NCBI GenBank assembly: GCA_948567375.1
Contig: OX419761.1
Span: 27,380,243-27,444,242, forward strand
DNA length: 64,000 bases
Reading direction: 5' to 3'
Origin: Lunularia cruciata
Taxonomy: Eukaryota; Streptophyta; Marchantiopsida; Lunulariales; Lunulariaceae
A program made the translations under genes and the position numbers. Shown here piece after piece: positions 1 through 10,432 of this stretch. The notes beneath the pieces were generated by a model. It saw nothing but the letters and a program-made list of their open reading frames with translations. It had not been told where the DNA came from and did no database searches. Each line of letters starts with the position of its first letter. Within the stretch, counting starts at the first letter, position 1.

Positions 1-169
1 AACTTGGCCAATGAAGTGATCTCCCCAATCACTTGTGCTCCCGTAACTTCAACCTTGCTTATGAGAAGCCCACAACATCAAACTATAAATATTTGACTAT
101 AAGAAGACCTCAAACCACTTTGATACATGAGATGAAAGACAAATATCAAGTGTTCTATACAAAGGTCCA
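1..169 (+). pseudogene. Left flank of element A: fragment of older gypsy element C
   Basis: This short stretch ends where element A begins. The likely target duplication TCCA(T) at 166-170 recurs at 18235-18239, and the sequence after it continues into a degenerate retropepsin-like region at about 18240-18330. I therefore read 1-169 as the part of element C upstream of its protease, cut off by the insertion of A. Reading frames here are short and broken, and no domain can be named. The upstream part of C lies outside the window. Confidence 0.5.
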
Positions 170-620
170 TGTCACGCCATTTGTAGTGCCGCATTTAGAT
201 GCTTGGACACTGGAGTTTCAGTGATAGTAGTTAGAGTTATTTCAGCAGTATCTCAGAGACTACTTTCTGATGGTCAGATTTTGTGTTTGGGGTACTGACT
301 TCACGGTAGGGCCCACCGTCACTTTGCACCGTTTGCACCATCGAGTGTGTCGTCAGCGGGACCATTAGGGTTTCAGTGCTAGCTTGAGTCCAGGGGGTAT
401 AGTTTTGAAGTGAGCTCCAGAGAGCTCACTTCTCTGATGTTGAGCCTTCGAGTTCCTAGCTATGGTGGACAAAGGCCGGCGAGTGTCACCTGGATTCTCT
501 ATGCTTGAGTGGGTGTGGCTTGACTATAATCAGTGCCCAGTTGTTGGCAGTTTATAGAGTGATAGATCAAGTACTGATCTGAGTTGAGTTGAGTTGAGAG
601 TGGTAAGCAATCTGATTACA
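170..620 (+). repeat. 5' LTR segment (unit Y) of element A
   Basis: This 451-bp segment begins TGTCACGCC and ends CTGATTACA. It matches 17320-17769 along its whole length with many C/T and G/A differences. It includes the short tandem GAGTTGAGTTGAGTTGAG near its end. The 3' copy is flanked by a second unit, X, of about 106 bp; no X is seen here. Either the 5' LTR is partial or the LTR boundaries have been permuted. Confidence 0.8.
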
Positions 621-1829
621 TTAGAGAAGTGAAGTCAGGGGGAAATTGGGTGCAAGAACTTTGAGTGTTGGTGGTATCTCCAAGCTCGGTGGATCGTGGT
701 AGCTCGATTCAAGTTCTGTGTTTCCCTAGTGTGTAGAAGCTCAATCGATTGATGCAAATTTGGCAGTTAGGCGGATGGTGTGCGGAAGCGCTGGCCAAAT
801 TTTGAGCAAAGAAGGAGCAAATTTCAAGCAGTGTTGTGATTTTGACCTCAGGAGGTGAAGGCAGGACCAATTTGCTGCAAGTTGGGCTCAAAAAGTCAAA
901 TTGAAGGTGGAGTTGGGAAGCACTTCTCATGAATTTGTGATTTGGAAAAACTCGTGTTGTAAATTTAGCTTGAGTGGAAAGTTAGCAAGGGATTTGGAGG
1001 ACATCCATCTTTTGGGTTTATGTCAGATTTTGGTTGGGATTTATGTCAGATTTTGGCCAGAATTGGAGGAGTTTTTGCTGTTTGGCCAGATTTGGAGGAG
1101 TTTTGCTAGTTTGGAGGACTTTTGCAGATTTGGAGAAGTTTTGCCAATTTTGGAGGAGGTTCAAAGTGGCAACAAGAAAGGCCTCATTTGGCGTTTAGAG
1201 GCTTCGAGGCATAGGGCTGTGGGCTATGAAGGCCTAGAAGGGCCAGCAAGCCAGCTTGCTGGCGTGAGGCTAGCTAGTTTAGAGTAGATCTTGGTCATTG
1301 GTTGGCAAAATTTGCCTTTCTTGCTAGATTGTGCGCAATAGGGTTTGACCCCTAGATCTCTTATTCTTATACTGGTGCCCTAGCCAACTGGTCCACTCTC
1401 ACTTGTTGTCATAGTGACTATGCCACTATTATCTATACACATGTAGCTTTGGCTAGGAGAGGCAGTTTGATCCCATTCTTGGTGATCTTGGTAGCTTAGG
1501 ACTTAGATACAAACTCCTCTTATGTCAAATGCCAAATGGTGGCAGAGTCAGTCCCGTGTTGTGTTATGAGATGGAGGGTTTTTGTTTAGATTTCTTGTGA
1601 TTGGACCCCCTCTATTCTCTGCTTCCTATTTGTGCACCACGTTTGTGTGAGGTGCCTTGACTTTTGAGCTCTGGTGCTCTGGTGTGCTCTCGGTGGTGAG
1701 GCTGGAGTGATGACCAGTCAGACTACCTTTGTTTCTCTCCGATGAGGCAGGAAGTGATGACCTGCAGACCGTGAGAGTGCGTGTTATGATGGCAGATTAT
1801 AGGTTGCCCTTTCTCCTAGTGTAGTTATC
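621..1829 (+). other. Untranslated leader of element A
   Basis: No convincing coding sequence. A weak primer-binding-site candidate, TGGTATC, lies at about 670, but it matches the initiator-Met complement over only seven bases. At 1016-1165 there is an imperfect tandem repeat built on a GATTTGGAGGAGTTTTGC-like unit and on a repeated TTTATGTCAGATTTTGG. The part from about 1585 to 1820 resembles 31885-32105 further right, suggesting that a relative of A once stood there. Confidence 0.5.
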
Positions 1830-2601
1830 TTGGTTAGAGTTACATTAGTGGGTGGTGCTTGGTGGTGTTGGCACTTGGTGGGGTACTTGCGGTTGCAGTT
1901 GGTGGTTTGGGTTTACTGTTGTGGTTACTTTGTCACGACGGAGTTCTTTGGAGATTCCAGAGGAGTTAGCCCTATAGTACGCAGTGGGTTTACTCCGAGT
2001 GGTGCTTGGTATCAGCATGTATCTCAAGTCCCAATGAGGGAGGAGATTGACTCTGAGTTGGAGTTTGACACAGGAGCTGATTCAGTTGAGAGTGCACTTG
2101 GTGTGTCCGCACCGTTGTTGTGGGACATGGACAAGATCTATGGGGCCTCCAAAGGCCCTAGGCATTACTCTGGTATAGTGGGTACCATTGAGTTGGATGA
2201 CTTCATCCAGGAGTTTGATAGTTGGTGTGATCTACAGCATATGAGGAACCCGACTTTGTTCACACCCTTCATGGCATGGAAGGGGTTGTTTCAGCACTTG
2301 GAGGGTCCACCGATGGATGACTAGCATGAGTTCAAGAGAGCTCATTTGGAGGAGATTGAGTTATGGAGACAGTATTGGTCTCCACATTATGTTTCCATCA
2401 CTTCAGGCTTGGTGGCCAAGAGTAGATCGGCTGTACCCACGAGTTCTAGCTCGAGTAGTGTTGGTGGAGCTAGTAGAGGTGCACTAGTTGGAGATAATGC
2501 TACTACAAGTGGAGGTACCGCTGCAGGAGGTGGTGTGGTACCGGGGTTTAACCCCATGGTAGAGTTCTTCCTATGTTTGAGATAGAATTACCAAGGAGTG
2601 C
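1830..2601 (+). pseudogene. Element A gag, N-terminal part
   Basis: Gag-like coding sequence in one frame, with TAG stops at 2322-2324 and 2583-2585. The segment from about residue 100 on, with many acidic and aromatic residues (DDFIQEFDSWCD, then ELWRQYWSPHY), has the look of a retrotransposon capsid. The true start is uncertain: the frame is open from 1830, but its first residues look like non-coding sequence. Element B is inserted directly after it, and gag resumes at about 10433. B plus its 4-bp duplication is 7827 bp, a multiple of three, so the insertion itself does not shift the frame. Confidence 0.6.
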
Positions 2602-2605
2602 GGAC
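2602..2605. repeat. Target-site duplication of element B (GGAC), left copy
   Basis: GGAC stands directly before the TGTGAGC terminus of B and again at 10429-10432 directly after GTGTTACA. The next base on the right is T, which is also the first base of the LTR, so a 5-bp duplication with one base lost is also possible. Confidence 0.75.
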
Positions 2606-3295
2606 TGTGAGCCGGCCTGTCTCTCACTCAGGATGAACCTCTGATGGCTATTATGGTAGCGCACCATGGACTAAGAAGGCAAGGAACCCCAACTCCATCA
2701 TACTCCTCCAAGGCTAACACTCCAAGACTCAAGACATTGCTCACTAGAGAACTCAATGAGAGAGAGATAGTTGCAAATGAAAAGATGATGAGTACCTCCT
2801 CACCCCTTGTTTATATACTTGTGAAATAGTTACGTACCAAAGTTACTAATTACCGTAGTAACTCAAGTTACTAGACTAAAAGTCAAGTAAAGTCCAAAAG
2901 TAGAAAGGAATATCCATTCACATGGGCATATTCCCCTAAGCATGTGGTCTTATCTTGACCCAACCACTAAGTCAAGGATTCCTTCACATGGGCTATCCTT
3001 GGAATAAAGAAGAATCCAAAAGAAAAAGGTTTGCGGGCCCAAGAGTTCTCAACTCTTTCCTCAAAGCCAAACACCTAGGAATAATGCCAAGTCAACACAA
3101 TAAAATCCAAAATAGTGGGGCTCATCTTTTCTACTTCCTCTAAAGTAAGGTCCACTCTATCTTAGCTATGACTAACTTTAGCTAACCATGACTAATATAG
3201 AACCATCCTTTATCTCTATAAATAATATCTCTTAAGTACTTGTAATACCAAGCTAAATATCACAATACCACACACATGCACAAATGGGTGTTACA
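2606..3295 (-). repeat. 3' LTR of element B
   Basis: 690 bp, equal in length to the copy at 9739-10428 and nearly identical. On the plus strand it begins TGTGAGC and ends GTGTTACA; in the element's own orientation it begins TGTAACACCC. A TATA-like TATAAATAATATC is at about 3216 on the plus strand. Open frames inside both copies (2644-2829 and 9777-9962) reflect only the shared LTR sequence. Confidence 0.93.
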
Positions 3296-3307
3296 TTTAC
3301 CCCCGGA
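3296..3307 (-). other. Polypurine tract of element B
   Basis: Read on the minus strand, TCCGGGGGTAAA lies directly before the LTR terminus TGTAACACCC. Position and composition fit the plus-strand primer site of an LTR element. Confidence 0.7.
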
Positions 3308-3343
3308 CTAAGTTTTCACTTTGTCCTCAAAGTGAAGGTCTCT

Positions 3344-4461
3344 CTACCTTCTATGGTATATCTTCAACTTATCATGGTTAATCCTATCAAAGTGTCTTCC
3401 TCCCAACTCCTTGAGATCATAGGTGTAATTGCCCCACACCTTCTCTACTATAAAAGGTCCAAAGTACTTAGGCAAAACTTCTTTTGCACTCTCTTGAATC
3501 GAATGGAATCAAACAACATTACCCAATCACCTTCTTTGAAAGGCTCCACCTTCTTCTTGCCTTGCCTCTTGTCATAGCTCTCCTTTTGTTTCCTTTGGGC
3601 TTGCTCCACTCGAACCATAGCAACTGCTCTTGCCTCTTCCAACTCCATGAGTTGATCCTTCCTTGACTTCTCTGCATCACTTCCTTGTGCTTTCTTCAAT
3701 CTCCTATGAATGCTTTGGAAGGTAGGAAGATCAAAGTGAATAGGTAAGGTAGACTCAATACCATACACCAATTGGAATGGAGAATATCCGGTGGAAGTCT
3801 TCATGGTTGTCCTATACTCCCACAAAACTGCATGAATCCTCTTGTCCCAATGATGTTTAGCCCCCTCCATTTCTGCATCTTTGGCCAACATCATGCACAA
3901 GGTCTGATTGGTTCTCTCTGCCAAGCCATTGGAATTTGGCTTATAGGATGTAGTTACTCTATGTGTGATAGAGAAATGTTGTAGCATGGCTGTAGTAATG
4001 CTTCATGTAAACTCTCCTCCTCTATCAAAAACCAACTCCAAAGGGCATCCAAACCTAGTGATAATGCGTTCATAAAGAAATCTACCCACTTCATCTTCAT
4101 TCTTGTCCCTCAATGGTCTAGCCTCAACCCACTTGGTAAGGTAATCAGTAACTACCACAATGTACCGATTGTTCCTTGGGGTTCTATTGAGAGGTCCTAC
4201 AAAATCAATTCCCCACTTCTCAAAAGGTCCTAGCAATGGAATTGATCTAAGTGGTGGAGTGGATGTAGACTTTCTAGAAAAAGCTTGACAAACATGACAA
4301 GTTTTGCAATAATCAAGACAATCCTTGAAAATCCCTCTCCAATGGTAACCTGCATCTAGAATCTTGAAAGCAGTCACCTTTCCTGCAAAGTGTCCTCCAC
4401 ATAGTAAACCTTCATGAAACTCCTTTATGAGTAGGATAGCCTCTTCCTTACCCACTGCTCT
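3344..4461 (-). pseudogene. Element B integrase, broken end of pol
   Basis: Continues the gag-pol frame after an in-frame TGA at 4462-4464. The zinc-binding part shows an H...H pair (FHEG...GGHFAG) and the C-x2-C of CKTC. The catalytic core shows WGIDFVGPL, then FDRGGEF with the second aspartate, directly before another in-frame TGA at 4003-4005. The C-terminal part continues to about 3480, where one base seems lost (KRVQKKF then a frame change); the frame then runs to a stop at 3344-3346. I see no chromodomain. Integrase would insert the cDNA copy into the genome; this one cannot be made in full. Confidence 0.85.
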
Positions 4462-7400
4462 TCAAAGTAGACCATCTGCTCCTTGGTGAAAAAGAATATC
4501 CTCCACCATTGTGTAAGGTCTAGATCTTGCTGCAAGAGCCTTCCTCTCCCTAGCATGCATCCCTTCTGGATAGTTACCTCTTGTCACAAAATCCACAATC
4601 TCCTTGTACTCCATTGGAATCTCTTGAGTGAATGAGATTGTCATGAGCTCCTCATCCGGGAAGGAATCATCCACTGGCTCATCTCCATCATGATCATAGG
4701 CTCTAGATAATAAATCAGCATTTGCATGTTTCTTTCCTGGCCTATCTTCAATGGTGTAGTCATACTCAGACAAGAGTATCATCCACCTTGCTAGTCTCCC
4801 TTCAACATTAGGCTTGTTGAAGATGTACTTCAAAGCCTTGTGATCTGTGACAATGGTGGCTTTCCCTCCAATCAAGTAGTGTCTAAACTTCTTGAGACCA
4901 AAGATCACTGCCAACCCTTCTCTCTCCGTGACAAAGTAGTTCTTCTCTGCTGAAACCATCTGCCTACTAGCATAAGCTATTGGATGATCATGCCCATCTT
5001 GGTCTAATTGACTAAGAGTGCATCTTATAGCTACATTAGAAGCATCAGTGTAGAGGATGAAAGGTTTACTCCAATCAGGTTTAGCAAGAATTGGAGCTAC
5101 AACAAGGGATTGCTTGAGCTCCTCAAAAGCTTTGAGAGCCTCCTTGTCTTCCAAAATCACCATGTAATCTACACCCTTCTTCATGTAGATGGTCAATGCA
5201 TAAGCCTTGTTGGAAAATGAGAAGATGAACCTCCTATAGTACCCAACCATCCCCAAGAATTGGCGGAACTTTGTCAAGCTTGAAGGGAATGGAAGGTCTG
5301 AGATTTTCCTCACCTTCTCAGGATCAACTGCTATTCCATCCTTGGAGATGATATGCCCCAAAAGTAGACCTTCTTCACATCCAAAAATGCACTTCTCTGG
5401 GTTGAGTGATGCATTTGCCTCATCCAAGCGTTGCAAGACTTTGATTAGGTGCTCAAAGTGCTCCTCCTTGCTCCCATAGACACAAAAGTCATCAATGAAA
5501 TCTCTCACAAATTTCCCAATGAAAGGTTCAAATACCTTGTTCATGAACCGTTGGAATGTGGCTGGAGCATTGCAAAGCCCAAAAGGCATGACCTTGAAAG
5601 CGTAAGTTCCCCAAGGTGTGGTGAATGTGGTGAGTTGTTGATGCTCTGGTGCAATCTTGATTTGGTTATATCCACTATAACCATCTCCAAAACTGTACCT
5701 CTCATGATTTGCAACCTCCTCCAAGATCTCATCAATGAATGGCAATGGGTAGTAGTCCTTCTTGGTAACAGCATTGAGCTTCTTGTAATCCACACATACC
5801 CGAAGCTTGCCATTCTTTTTCTTCACAATGACAATTGGAGACACCCATTCTGAATTCTCCACCTCAAAGATAAATCCAGCCTCCTTGAGCTTATCAATCT
5901 CCTCCTTCACAACCAAAGATATTGGTGGGCTAATGCGACGTTGCTTTTGGCGGATTGGTCTTGCATGTGACTCCACCTCTATCTTGTGCTCCTCCAAGGT
6001 GACTTCCTTCAAATCCTTGTAACTAAAAGCAAACACATGGATGAACTTGCGGAAAATCTCCTCAAATCTCACTTTCTCCTCCTTGGTAACATTTGGGCCA
6101 TACTTGAGGGTAGATAACCTTCTCTCTACCTCCTCAAGTGTCAATGGTGATTTATCTGGGTCCTTCAAAACCTCTGGCTTAGGTGCAAAATCCATAGCAC
6201 ACAAAGGATACACATCTGAATCAGATTCAAATTCATCCTCCTCCGTGGAAGTCTCCTCTTCCATGCTTGTGTCCACACCTGAAGCTCCTTCTTTAGAATC
6301 TGATTCCCAATAATCAGAAGATGGTGTATCTGAATGTGAAGTGTTGGTGGTGTTAGTCACAGGAACAGTGACTCTATGGTTTGATGGCCCAATCCTCAAG
6401 TACCCTTTGTGCCATCGATCAGTTGTGCATGCTGCTCTCAACCATGGCCTCCCAAGAAGTAAGTCATAGCTTGAATCCTTCAAGACTTGGAAAGTCATGA
6501 GATTTTGAACTCCCATAACTGAAACTACCACCTTATCCATCACCCCTACTGGTCGAACTTGTTGCTTGTTTGCCATGCTCACCACAAATGTTGAAGGTCT
6601 TGAGGGTATCATACCCAACTTCTTCATCAACCTTTCTGACATGGCATTCACTGCTGATCCTCCATCAACCAATGCATCCTTGATGTTGTGACCATTCACT
6701 CTCACATCAATCTTGGAGGCATATTCACAAGCTTCCCATGGTGCTGGCTTGGCATCCACCACCCCCATTGATACTGGAACTTTTGCCTTCTTCTTCTTCT
6801 TGCTCCTTGTAGAACTCAAACCACCTCTAAGCTCCTTTCTCAAGGTAGGGTTCAAAGCAATTAATTGGCCCACTGTGATGTTAGCCTTGTGACTACCAAC
6901 ATCCTCCAACACATTGTAGTTCCATTGTTGCTTTGAGATCAAGAAGTCCTCCATCCCCAACTTCTTCCTTGGAGTCTTTGTTGTTGATGGTGTTGAGGTG
7001 CGAGTGCTCCTAGTAGACATAGGAGTATCCTTGCTTGAATTAAATCCTTGAGAAGAGTGAAAATCCTCTGCAAAACAAGCTCTCTTCTTCTCTTGTGCCA
7101 AAAGCTCCAAATTAAGACCCTTGGAGTTTGAGCACTCTCCCTTCTCATACTTGCTCTCAACCACATCTATGGATGCTATCCCCTTACCTTTGTTGGGATT
7201 AGGAGCCACTTGGGTTTCACTACCTCCCTCTTTCCCTCTATTGGCTCCCTCATAACCCCTTCCTCCATGGTAAGTGGAATTTGGGCAATTCCTTTGGATA
7301 TGGCCTCTTCCTCCACAACCAAAAAAATTTCTATCATTGAAATTGTTGGCTGGTTGGCCTCCTCTATATGGATAGTTTCCATAACTCCTAGGCCCTCTCC

Positions 7401-8169
7401 CTACATTCTGATCCACCTCTCTCTTCTCCCATAGTTGCACCACATTGATCTTGAGATCCGCAAGTTGTTCTGTGATGGTTTGGAGTGGATCTTTTGGTGG
7501 AGGTGCAAGAACTGGAGCAACTACTACTTGTGGTGCAACCCTTGTCACCAAAGTATCAGAAGTTCCACCATACTTGTAGCCTTGAGGAGGATGCACAACC
7601 TCCTTCACCACCAAATCACTCTCATCCCCTTCCAAACTCTCCTCCATACGAATTGCGATCTTGATAGCTTCAACCTTGGAAGAAGGTTTCTCATATCTCA
7701 CCTTGCTTCTAATTTGTGGTCTTAATCCTCCCACAAAATTCTTGGTGAGCATGGCCCCTATGCCAATCATTGTAGTCTCCACATCATCCCCACCCTTCCT
7801 CAACACTATGCAAAATCTGGACTCCAACTTTTCCACTCTTTCCACATAGACCCTCACTTTCTCTCCATCTCCTTGCTTGAGAAATGTAACCTCACTCATC
7901 AATCTCTCATAACTCTCATCAGGAAGAAAGTTCTCAATGAGTGCTGAAGTCAAAGTCTCCCAAGACTCCTCTTCCCCCTCTCTCCTCTCTCTCTTTTGGT
8001 ATTCTGACTCATACCATGTAAGTGCTGCATCCTCAAAGAAATCTGGTAATAATGAGGCCCACTCATTCTTCCTCCTCTCATTGTTTCCTATGCAAGCTCT
8101 CTTGAAGTCTCTCACAAAGGCCTCCACATCTTCTCCATCCTTGCCAAAGAAAACCGGAAGTTTCCCCAT
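4462..8169 (-). CDS. Element B gag-protease-reverse transcriptase-RNase H polyprotein
   Basis: Open frame of 1235 residues starting at an ATG. Gag capsid-like sequence covers roughly residues 1-240 (FFEDAALTWYESEYQ). A zinc knuckle lies near residue 283, but its first Cys is missing: FFGCGGRGHIQRNC has Phe where Cys is expected. The retropepsin motif VDGGSAVNAM is near residue 500 (about 6648-6675). The reverse transcriptase has RVCVDYKKLN, PFGLCNAPATFQ and the catalytic FIDD at about 5488-5500. RNase H has LYTDAS near 5045, then TEREGLAV and VTDHKALK. It ends at a TGA followed in the same frame by integrase sequence, so the stop is a mutation (CGA to TGA is the simplest single change), not the natural end. 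The protein would copy element RNA into DNA in cytoplasmic particles. Confidence 0.9.
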   Translation of the reverse strand: MGKLPVFFGKDGEDVEAFVRDFKRACIGNNERRKNEWASLLPDFFEDAALTWYESEYQKRERREGEEESWETLTSALIENFLPDESYERLMSEVTFLKQGDGEKVRVYVERVEKLESRFCIVLRKGGDDVETTMIGIGAMLTKNFVGGLRPQIRSKVRYEKPSSKVEAIKIAIRMEESLEGDESDLVVKEVVHPPQGYKYGGTSDTLVTRVAPQVVVAPVLAPPPKDPLQTITEQLADLKINVVQLWEKREVDQNVGRGPRSYGNYPYRGGQPANNFNDRNFFGCGGRGHIQRNCPNSTYHGGRGYEGANRGKEGGSETQVAPNPNKGKGIASIDVVESKYEKGECSNSKGLNLELLAQEKKRACFAEDFHSSQGFNSSKDTPMSTRSTRTSTPSTTKTPRKKLGMEDFLISKQQWNYNVLEDVGSHKANITVGQLIALNPTLRKELRGGLSSTRSKKKKKAKVPVSMGVVDAKPAPWEACEYASKIDVRVNGHNIKDALVDGGSAVNAMSERLMKKLGMIPSRPSTFVVSMANKQQVRPVGVMDKVVVSVMGVQNLMTFQVLKDSSYDLLLGRPWLRAACTTDRWHKGYLRIGPSNHRVTVPVTNTTNTSHSDTPSSDYWESDSKEGASGVDTSMEEETSTEEDEFESDSDVYPLCAMDFAPKPEVLKDPDKSPLTLEEVERRLSTLKYGPNVTKEEKVRFEEIFRKFIHVFAFSYKDLKEVTLEEHKIEVESHARPIRQKQRRISPPISLVVKEEIDKLKEAGFIFEVENSEWVSPIVIVKKKNGKLRVCVDYKKLNAVTKKDYYPLPFIDEILEEVANHERYSFGDGYSGYNQIKIAPEHQQLTTFTTPWGTYAFKVMPFGLCNAPATFQRFMNKVFEPFIGKFVRDFIDDFCVYGSKEEHFEHLIKVLQRLDEANASLNPEKCIFGCEEGLLLGHIISKDGIAVDPEKVRKISDLPFPSSLTKFRQFLGMVGYYRRFIFSFSNKAYALTIYMKKGVDYMVILEDKEALKAFEELKQSLVVAPILAKPDWSKPFILYTDASNVAIRCTLSQLDQDGHDHPIAYASRQMVSAEKNYFVTEREGLAVIFGLKKFRHYLIGGKATIVTDHKALKYIFNKPNVEGRLARWMILLSEYDYTIEDRPGKKHANADLLSRAYDHDGDEPVDDSFPDEELMTISFTQEIPMEYKEIVDFVTRGNYPEGMHARERKALAARSRPYTMVEDILFHQGADGLL

Positions 8170-8403
8170 CTTAACCCCTCAATATCTTTCTTTTCTCTCA
8201 ATTTTTTTTTCTCTTTTCTTTTCTCTCACTCTATTACTAATAGAGTATATACATGACTAACACCATCTGAGAATAATCCACTCTAGGAAACACAAAAGGT
8301 TCAGGTTGCTCCAAGATTTCTATAGCAACATCAAATCCTAGAGTGCATATTAATCTAACTCTCATGGATAGTTTATCCATAAGTTGAAAGATTATCTCCA
8401 TCA

Positions 8404-8877
8404 CTAATCTTGAGAACTAGCTGATGAAGGTGGTAGTATTTCTGTAGCTGTACTAAGACTCTCTCCAAGATCCTTCACCAAAGTTTCCAAAAGTGCTTTT
8501 ACTCCACTACACTCATGTCCTTTTGGAAGTCCTTCAACTCCACAAACCTCACACAACTCCTTGGTCTTAGATCTTTTCCCTCCCAATCTTGGTGAAGAAG
8601 GTCCAACATGCAAACCCAAGTCAAGTAAGCCTCTCCTTTCCCTCAATCTCTTGCTCTCAAAGGTCAATGGACATGAACTTGCCTTATGTCCCTTCTCTCC
8701 ACATAGAAAGCACTTAGACTCACTCTTTCCTCCAAGTGGTGTAGGTTTTTGGATCCTCTCAACACTCTCTTCAAATTCTATTGTAAACTCTCTTTTCCTC
8801 AAATCCACCCTTACAATCACCTCAAACCCTTGGGGAACCTTGCATAATCTCAATTTCCACTCTTGATGACCCTCCAT
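8404..8877 (-). CDS. Extra CCHC zinc-knuckle open frame upstream of gag in element B
   Basis: Open frame of 157 residues from the first ATG (8875-8877); the frame also runs 24 bases further upstream without an ATG. A clear CCHC knuckle, CFLCGEKGHKASSC, lies near residue 55. A second Cys-rich motif, CEVCGVEGLPKGHEC, follows near residue 107. The N-terminal half is rich in charged and hydrophobic residues and is not recognised. A short region before a C-terminal zinc knuckle is reminiscent of the nucleic-acid-binding ORFs of some plant retroelements, but that is only an impression. The frame lies between the primer-binding site and gag, on the same strand. Upstream (about 8850-9040) another frame is open, so this may be the end of a longer, frameshifted protein. 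Confidence 0.55.
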   Translation of the reverse strand: MEGHQEWKLRLCKVPQGFEVIVRVDLRKREFTIEFEESVERIQKPTPLGGKSESKCFLCGEKGHKASSCPLTFESKRLRERRGLLDLGLHVGPSSPRLGGKRSKTKELCEVCGVEGLPKGHECSGVKALLETLVKDLGESLSTATEILPPSSASSQD

Positions 8878-8901
8878 GTTCCCCAAGATGAATCTAAACA
8901 C

Positions 8902-9716
8902 TCAAACATGCTTTTTGTTGATCTCAAACTTCTCATGCATGAGATCTCCACTCTGCAGAATTGACCCTTCCTCACAATGTCACTCAAATCTCCCAACCAA
9001 TATGTCACAGTCCTCTGAAATTTTCCACACTTGATCACAACTCCAGGGCGTCCCTCCCTGCAAAATTTCAGATCTTTTCATTGAGCCATTTGGCCTAGAC
9101 ACCTTTCTATTCAGCACCCATATTTCAGATTTGGTCTGAAAACCATTCCCCTCACTTCAAAAACTCATAACGCCCTGCACAAAAACGGTCTCTCTCTAAA
9201 TTTTTGTGGCAGCAGGTAGGATACAATGCACTAAATTTTCTTGGAAATTTTCAGGACAATTCACTGAAAATTAAAGAAATGGCAGACTCTGTACAATTTT
9301 CCAGAGAGCATGCAGTTGCGGGAGCACTTTACCCTATCAACTTTCAAAAATTCTAGCCCAGTGCGCATAGAAGCTCTCTCAATAATTTCAAGTGTGCTAA
9401 CTGAAAGATAACCCAAGCTATCATGTGTAGAAATCTCAAGTCCAGATCTCAAACTTGAGATTTTGCCCAAAATCACCTTAATCCCCAAAATCTGCAATCC
9501 ACCTCACACAATCTCTCCAATTCCTCTCATGTGTACAAGATGTACAAAATCACCTCAAAGACATCATAATGAACTACAGGGTATACAAATGGATCTTGGT
9601 TCTCTAACATAAGTTCAGCCCTCTCCTCTCCTAATGTTCTCTCCAAGTGAGCTCTCATAGCCTCCTTCTGCCTAATGTAGAATTGGACGCGGAACATTAT
9701 CTTGCCTTCTAGAGAG
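8902..9716 (-). other. Leader of element B
   Basis: Region between the 5' LTR of B and its zinc-knuckle frame. Two short minus-strand frames look somewhat protein-like (8850-9038 and 9527-9694, the latter starting MFRVQFYIRQ), but neither matches a family I know. Most of the stretch is best treated as untranslated leader. Confidence 0.4.
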
Positions 9717-9734
9717 GTCCCGGCAACGGAACCA
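9717..9734 (-). other. Primer-binding site of element B
   Basis: On the minus strand, four bases after the 5' LTR, the sequence reads TGGTTCCGTTGCCGGGAC. It is close to the TGGCGCCGTTGCCGGGGA site used by many plant Tat/Athila-type gypsy elements, usually assigned to a tRNA-Asp primer. The position after the LTR terminus supports it. Confidence 0.75.
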
Positions 9735-9738
9735 AAAA

Positions 9739-10428
9739 TGTGAGCTGGCCTGTCTCTCACTCAGGATGAACCTCTGATGGCTATTATGGTAGCGCATCAT
9801 GGACTAAGAAGGCAAGGAACCCCAACTCCATCATACTCCTCCAAGGCTAACACTCCAAGACTCAAGACATTGCTCACTAGAGAACTCAATGAGAGAGAGA
9901 TAGTTGCAAATGAAAAGATGATGAGTACCTCCTCACCCCTTGTTTATATACTTGTGAAATAGTTACGTACCAAAGTTACTAATTACCGTAGTAACTCAAG
10001 TTACTAGACTAAAAGTCAAGTAAAGTCCAAAAGTAGAAAGGAATATCCATTCACATGGGCATATTCCCCTAAGCATGTGGTCTTATCTTGACCCAACCAC
10101 TAAGTCAAGGATTCCTTCACATGGGCTATCCTTGGAATAAAGAAGAATCCAAAAGAAAAAGGTTTGCGGGCCCAAGAGTTCTCAACTCTTTCCTCAAAGC
10201 CAAACACCTAGGAATAATGCCAAGTCAACACACTAAAATCCAAAATAGTGGTGCTCATCTTTTCTACTTCCTCTAAAGTAAGGTCCACTCTATCTTAGCT
10301 ATGACTAACTTTAGCTAACCATGACTAATATAGAACCATCCTTTATCTCTATAAATAATATCTCTTAAGTACTTGTAATACCAAGCTAAATATCACAATA
10401 CCACACACATGCACAAATGGGTGTTACA
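9739..10428 (-). repeat. 5' LTR of element B
   Basis: 690-bp copy of 2606-3295. In the element's orientation this is the promoter-bearing upstream LTR. It is followed on the plus-strand side by the right-hand target duplication GGAC at 10429-10432. Confidence 0.93.
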
Positions 10429-10432
10429 GGAC

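Larger units (their letters stand above)
2606..10428 (-). mobile_element. Element B: young Ty3/gypsy retrotransposon inserted in element A
   Basis: A complete 7823-bp minus-strand LTR retrotransposon. It has two 690-bp LTRs, a primer-binding site, a polypurine tract and a target duplication. I see about 4 mismatches between the LTRs (near 2613, 2660, 3101 and 3119 in the left copy), so insertion was recent. The interior holds an extra CCHC open frame followed by a gag-pol frame ordered gag, retropepsin, reverse transcriptase, RNase H, integrase. Pol is broken by two in-frame TGA codons and one late frameshift, so this copy cannot make an intact integrase. The D-G-G-S protease motif and the primer-site type recall the Tat/Athila side of plant Ty3/gypsy, but that placement is inference. 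Confidence 0.93.

Noticed and set aside
2644..2829. 61-residue frame, repeated identically at 9777-9962
   Set aside because: Both lie inside the two LTRs of element B; the duplication reflects LTR identity, not a gene family.
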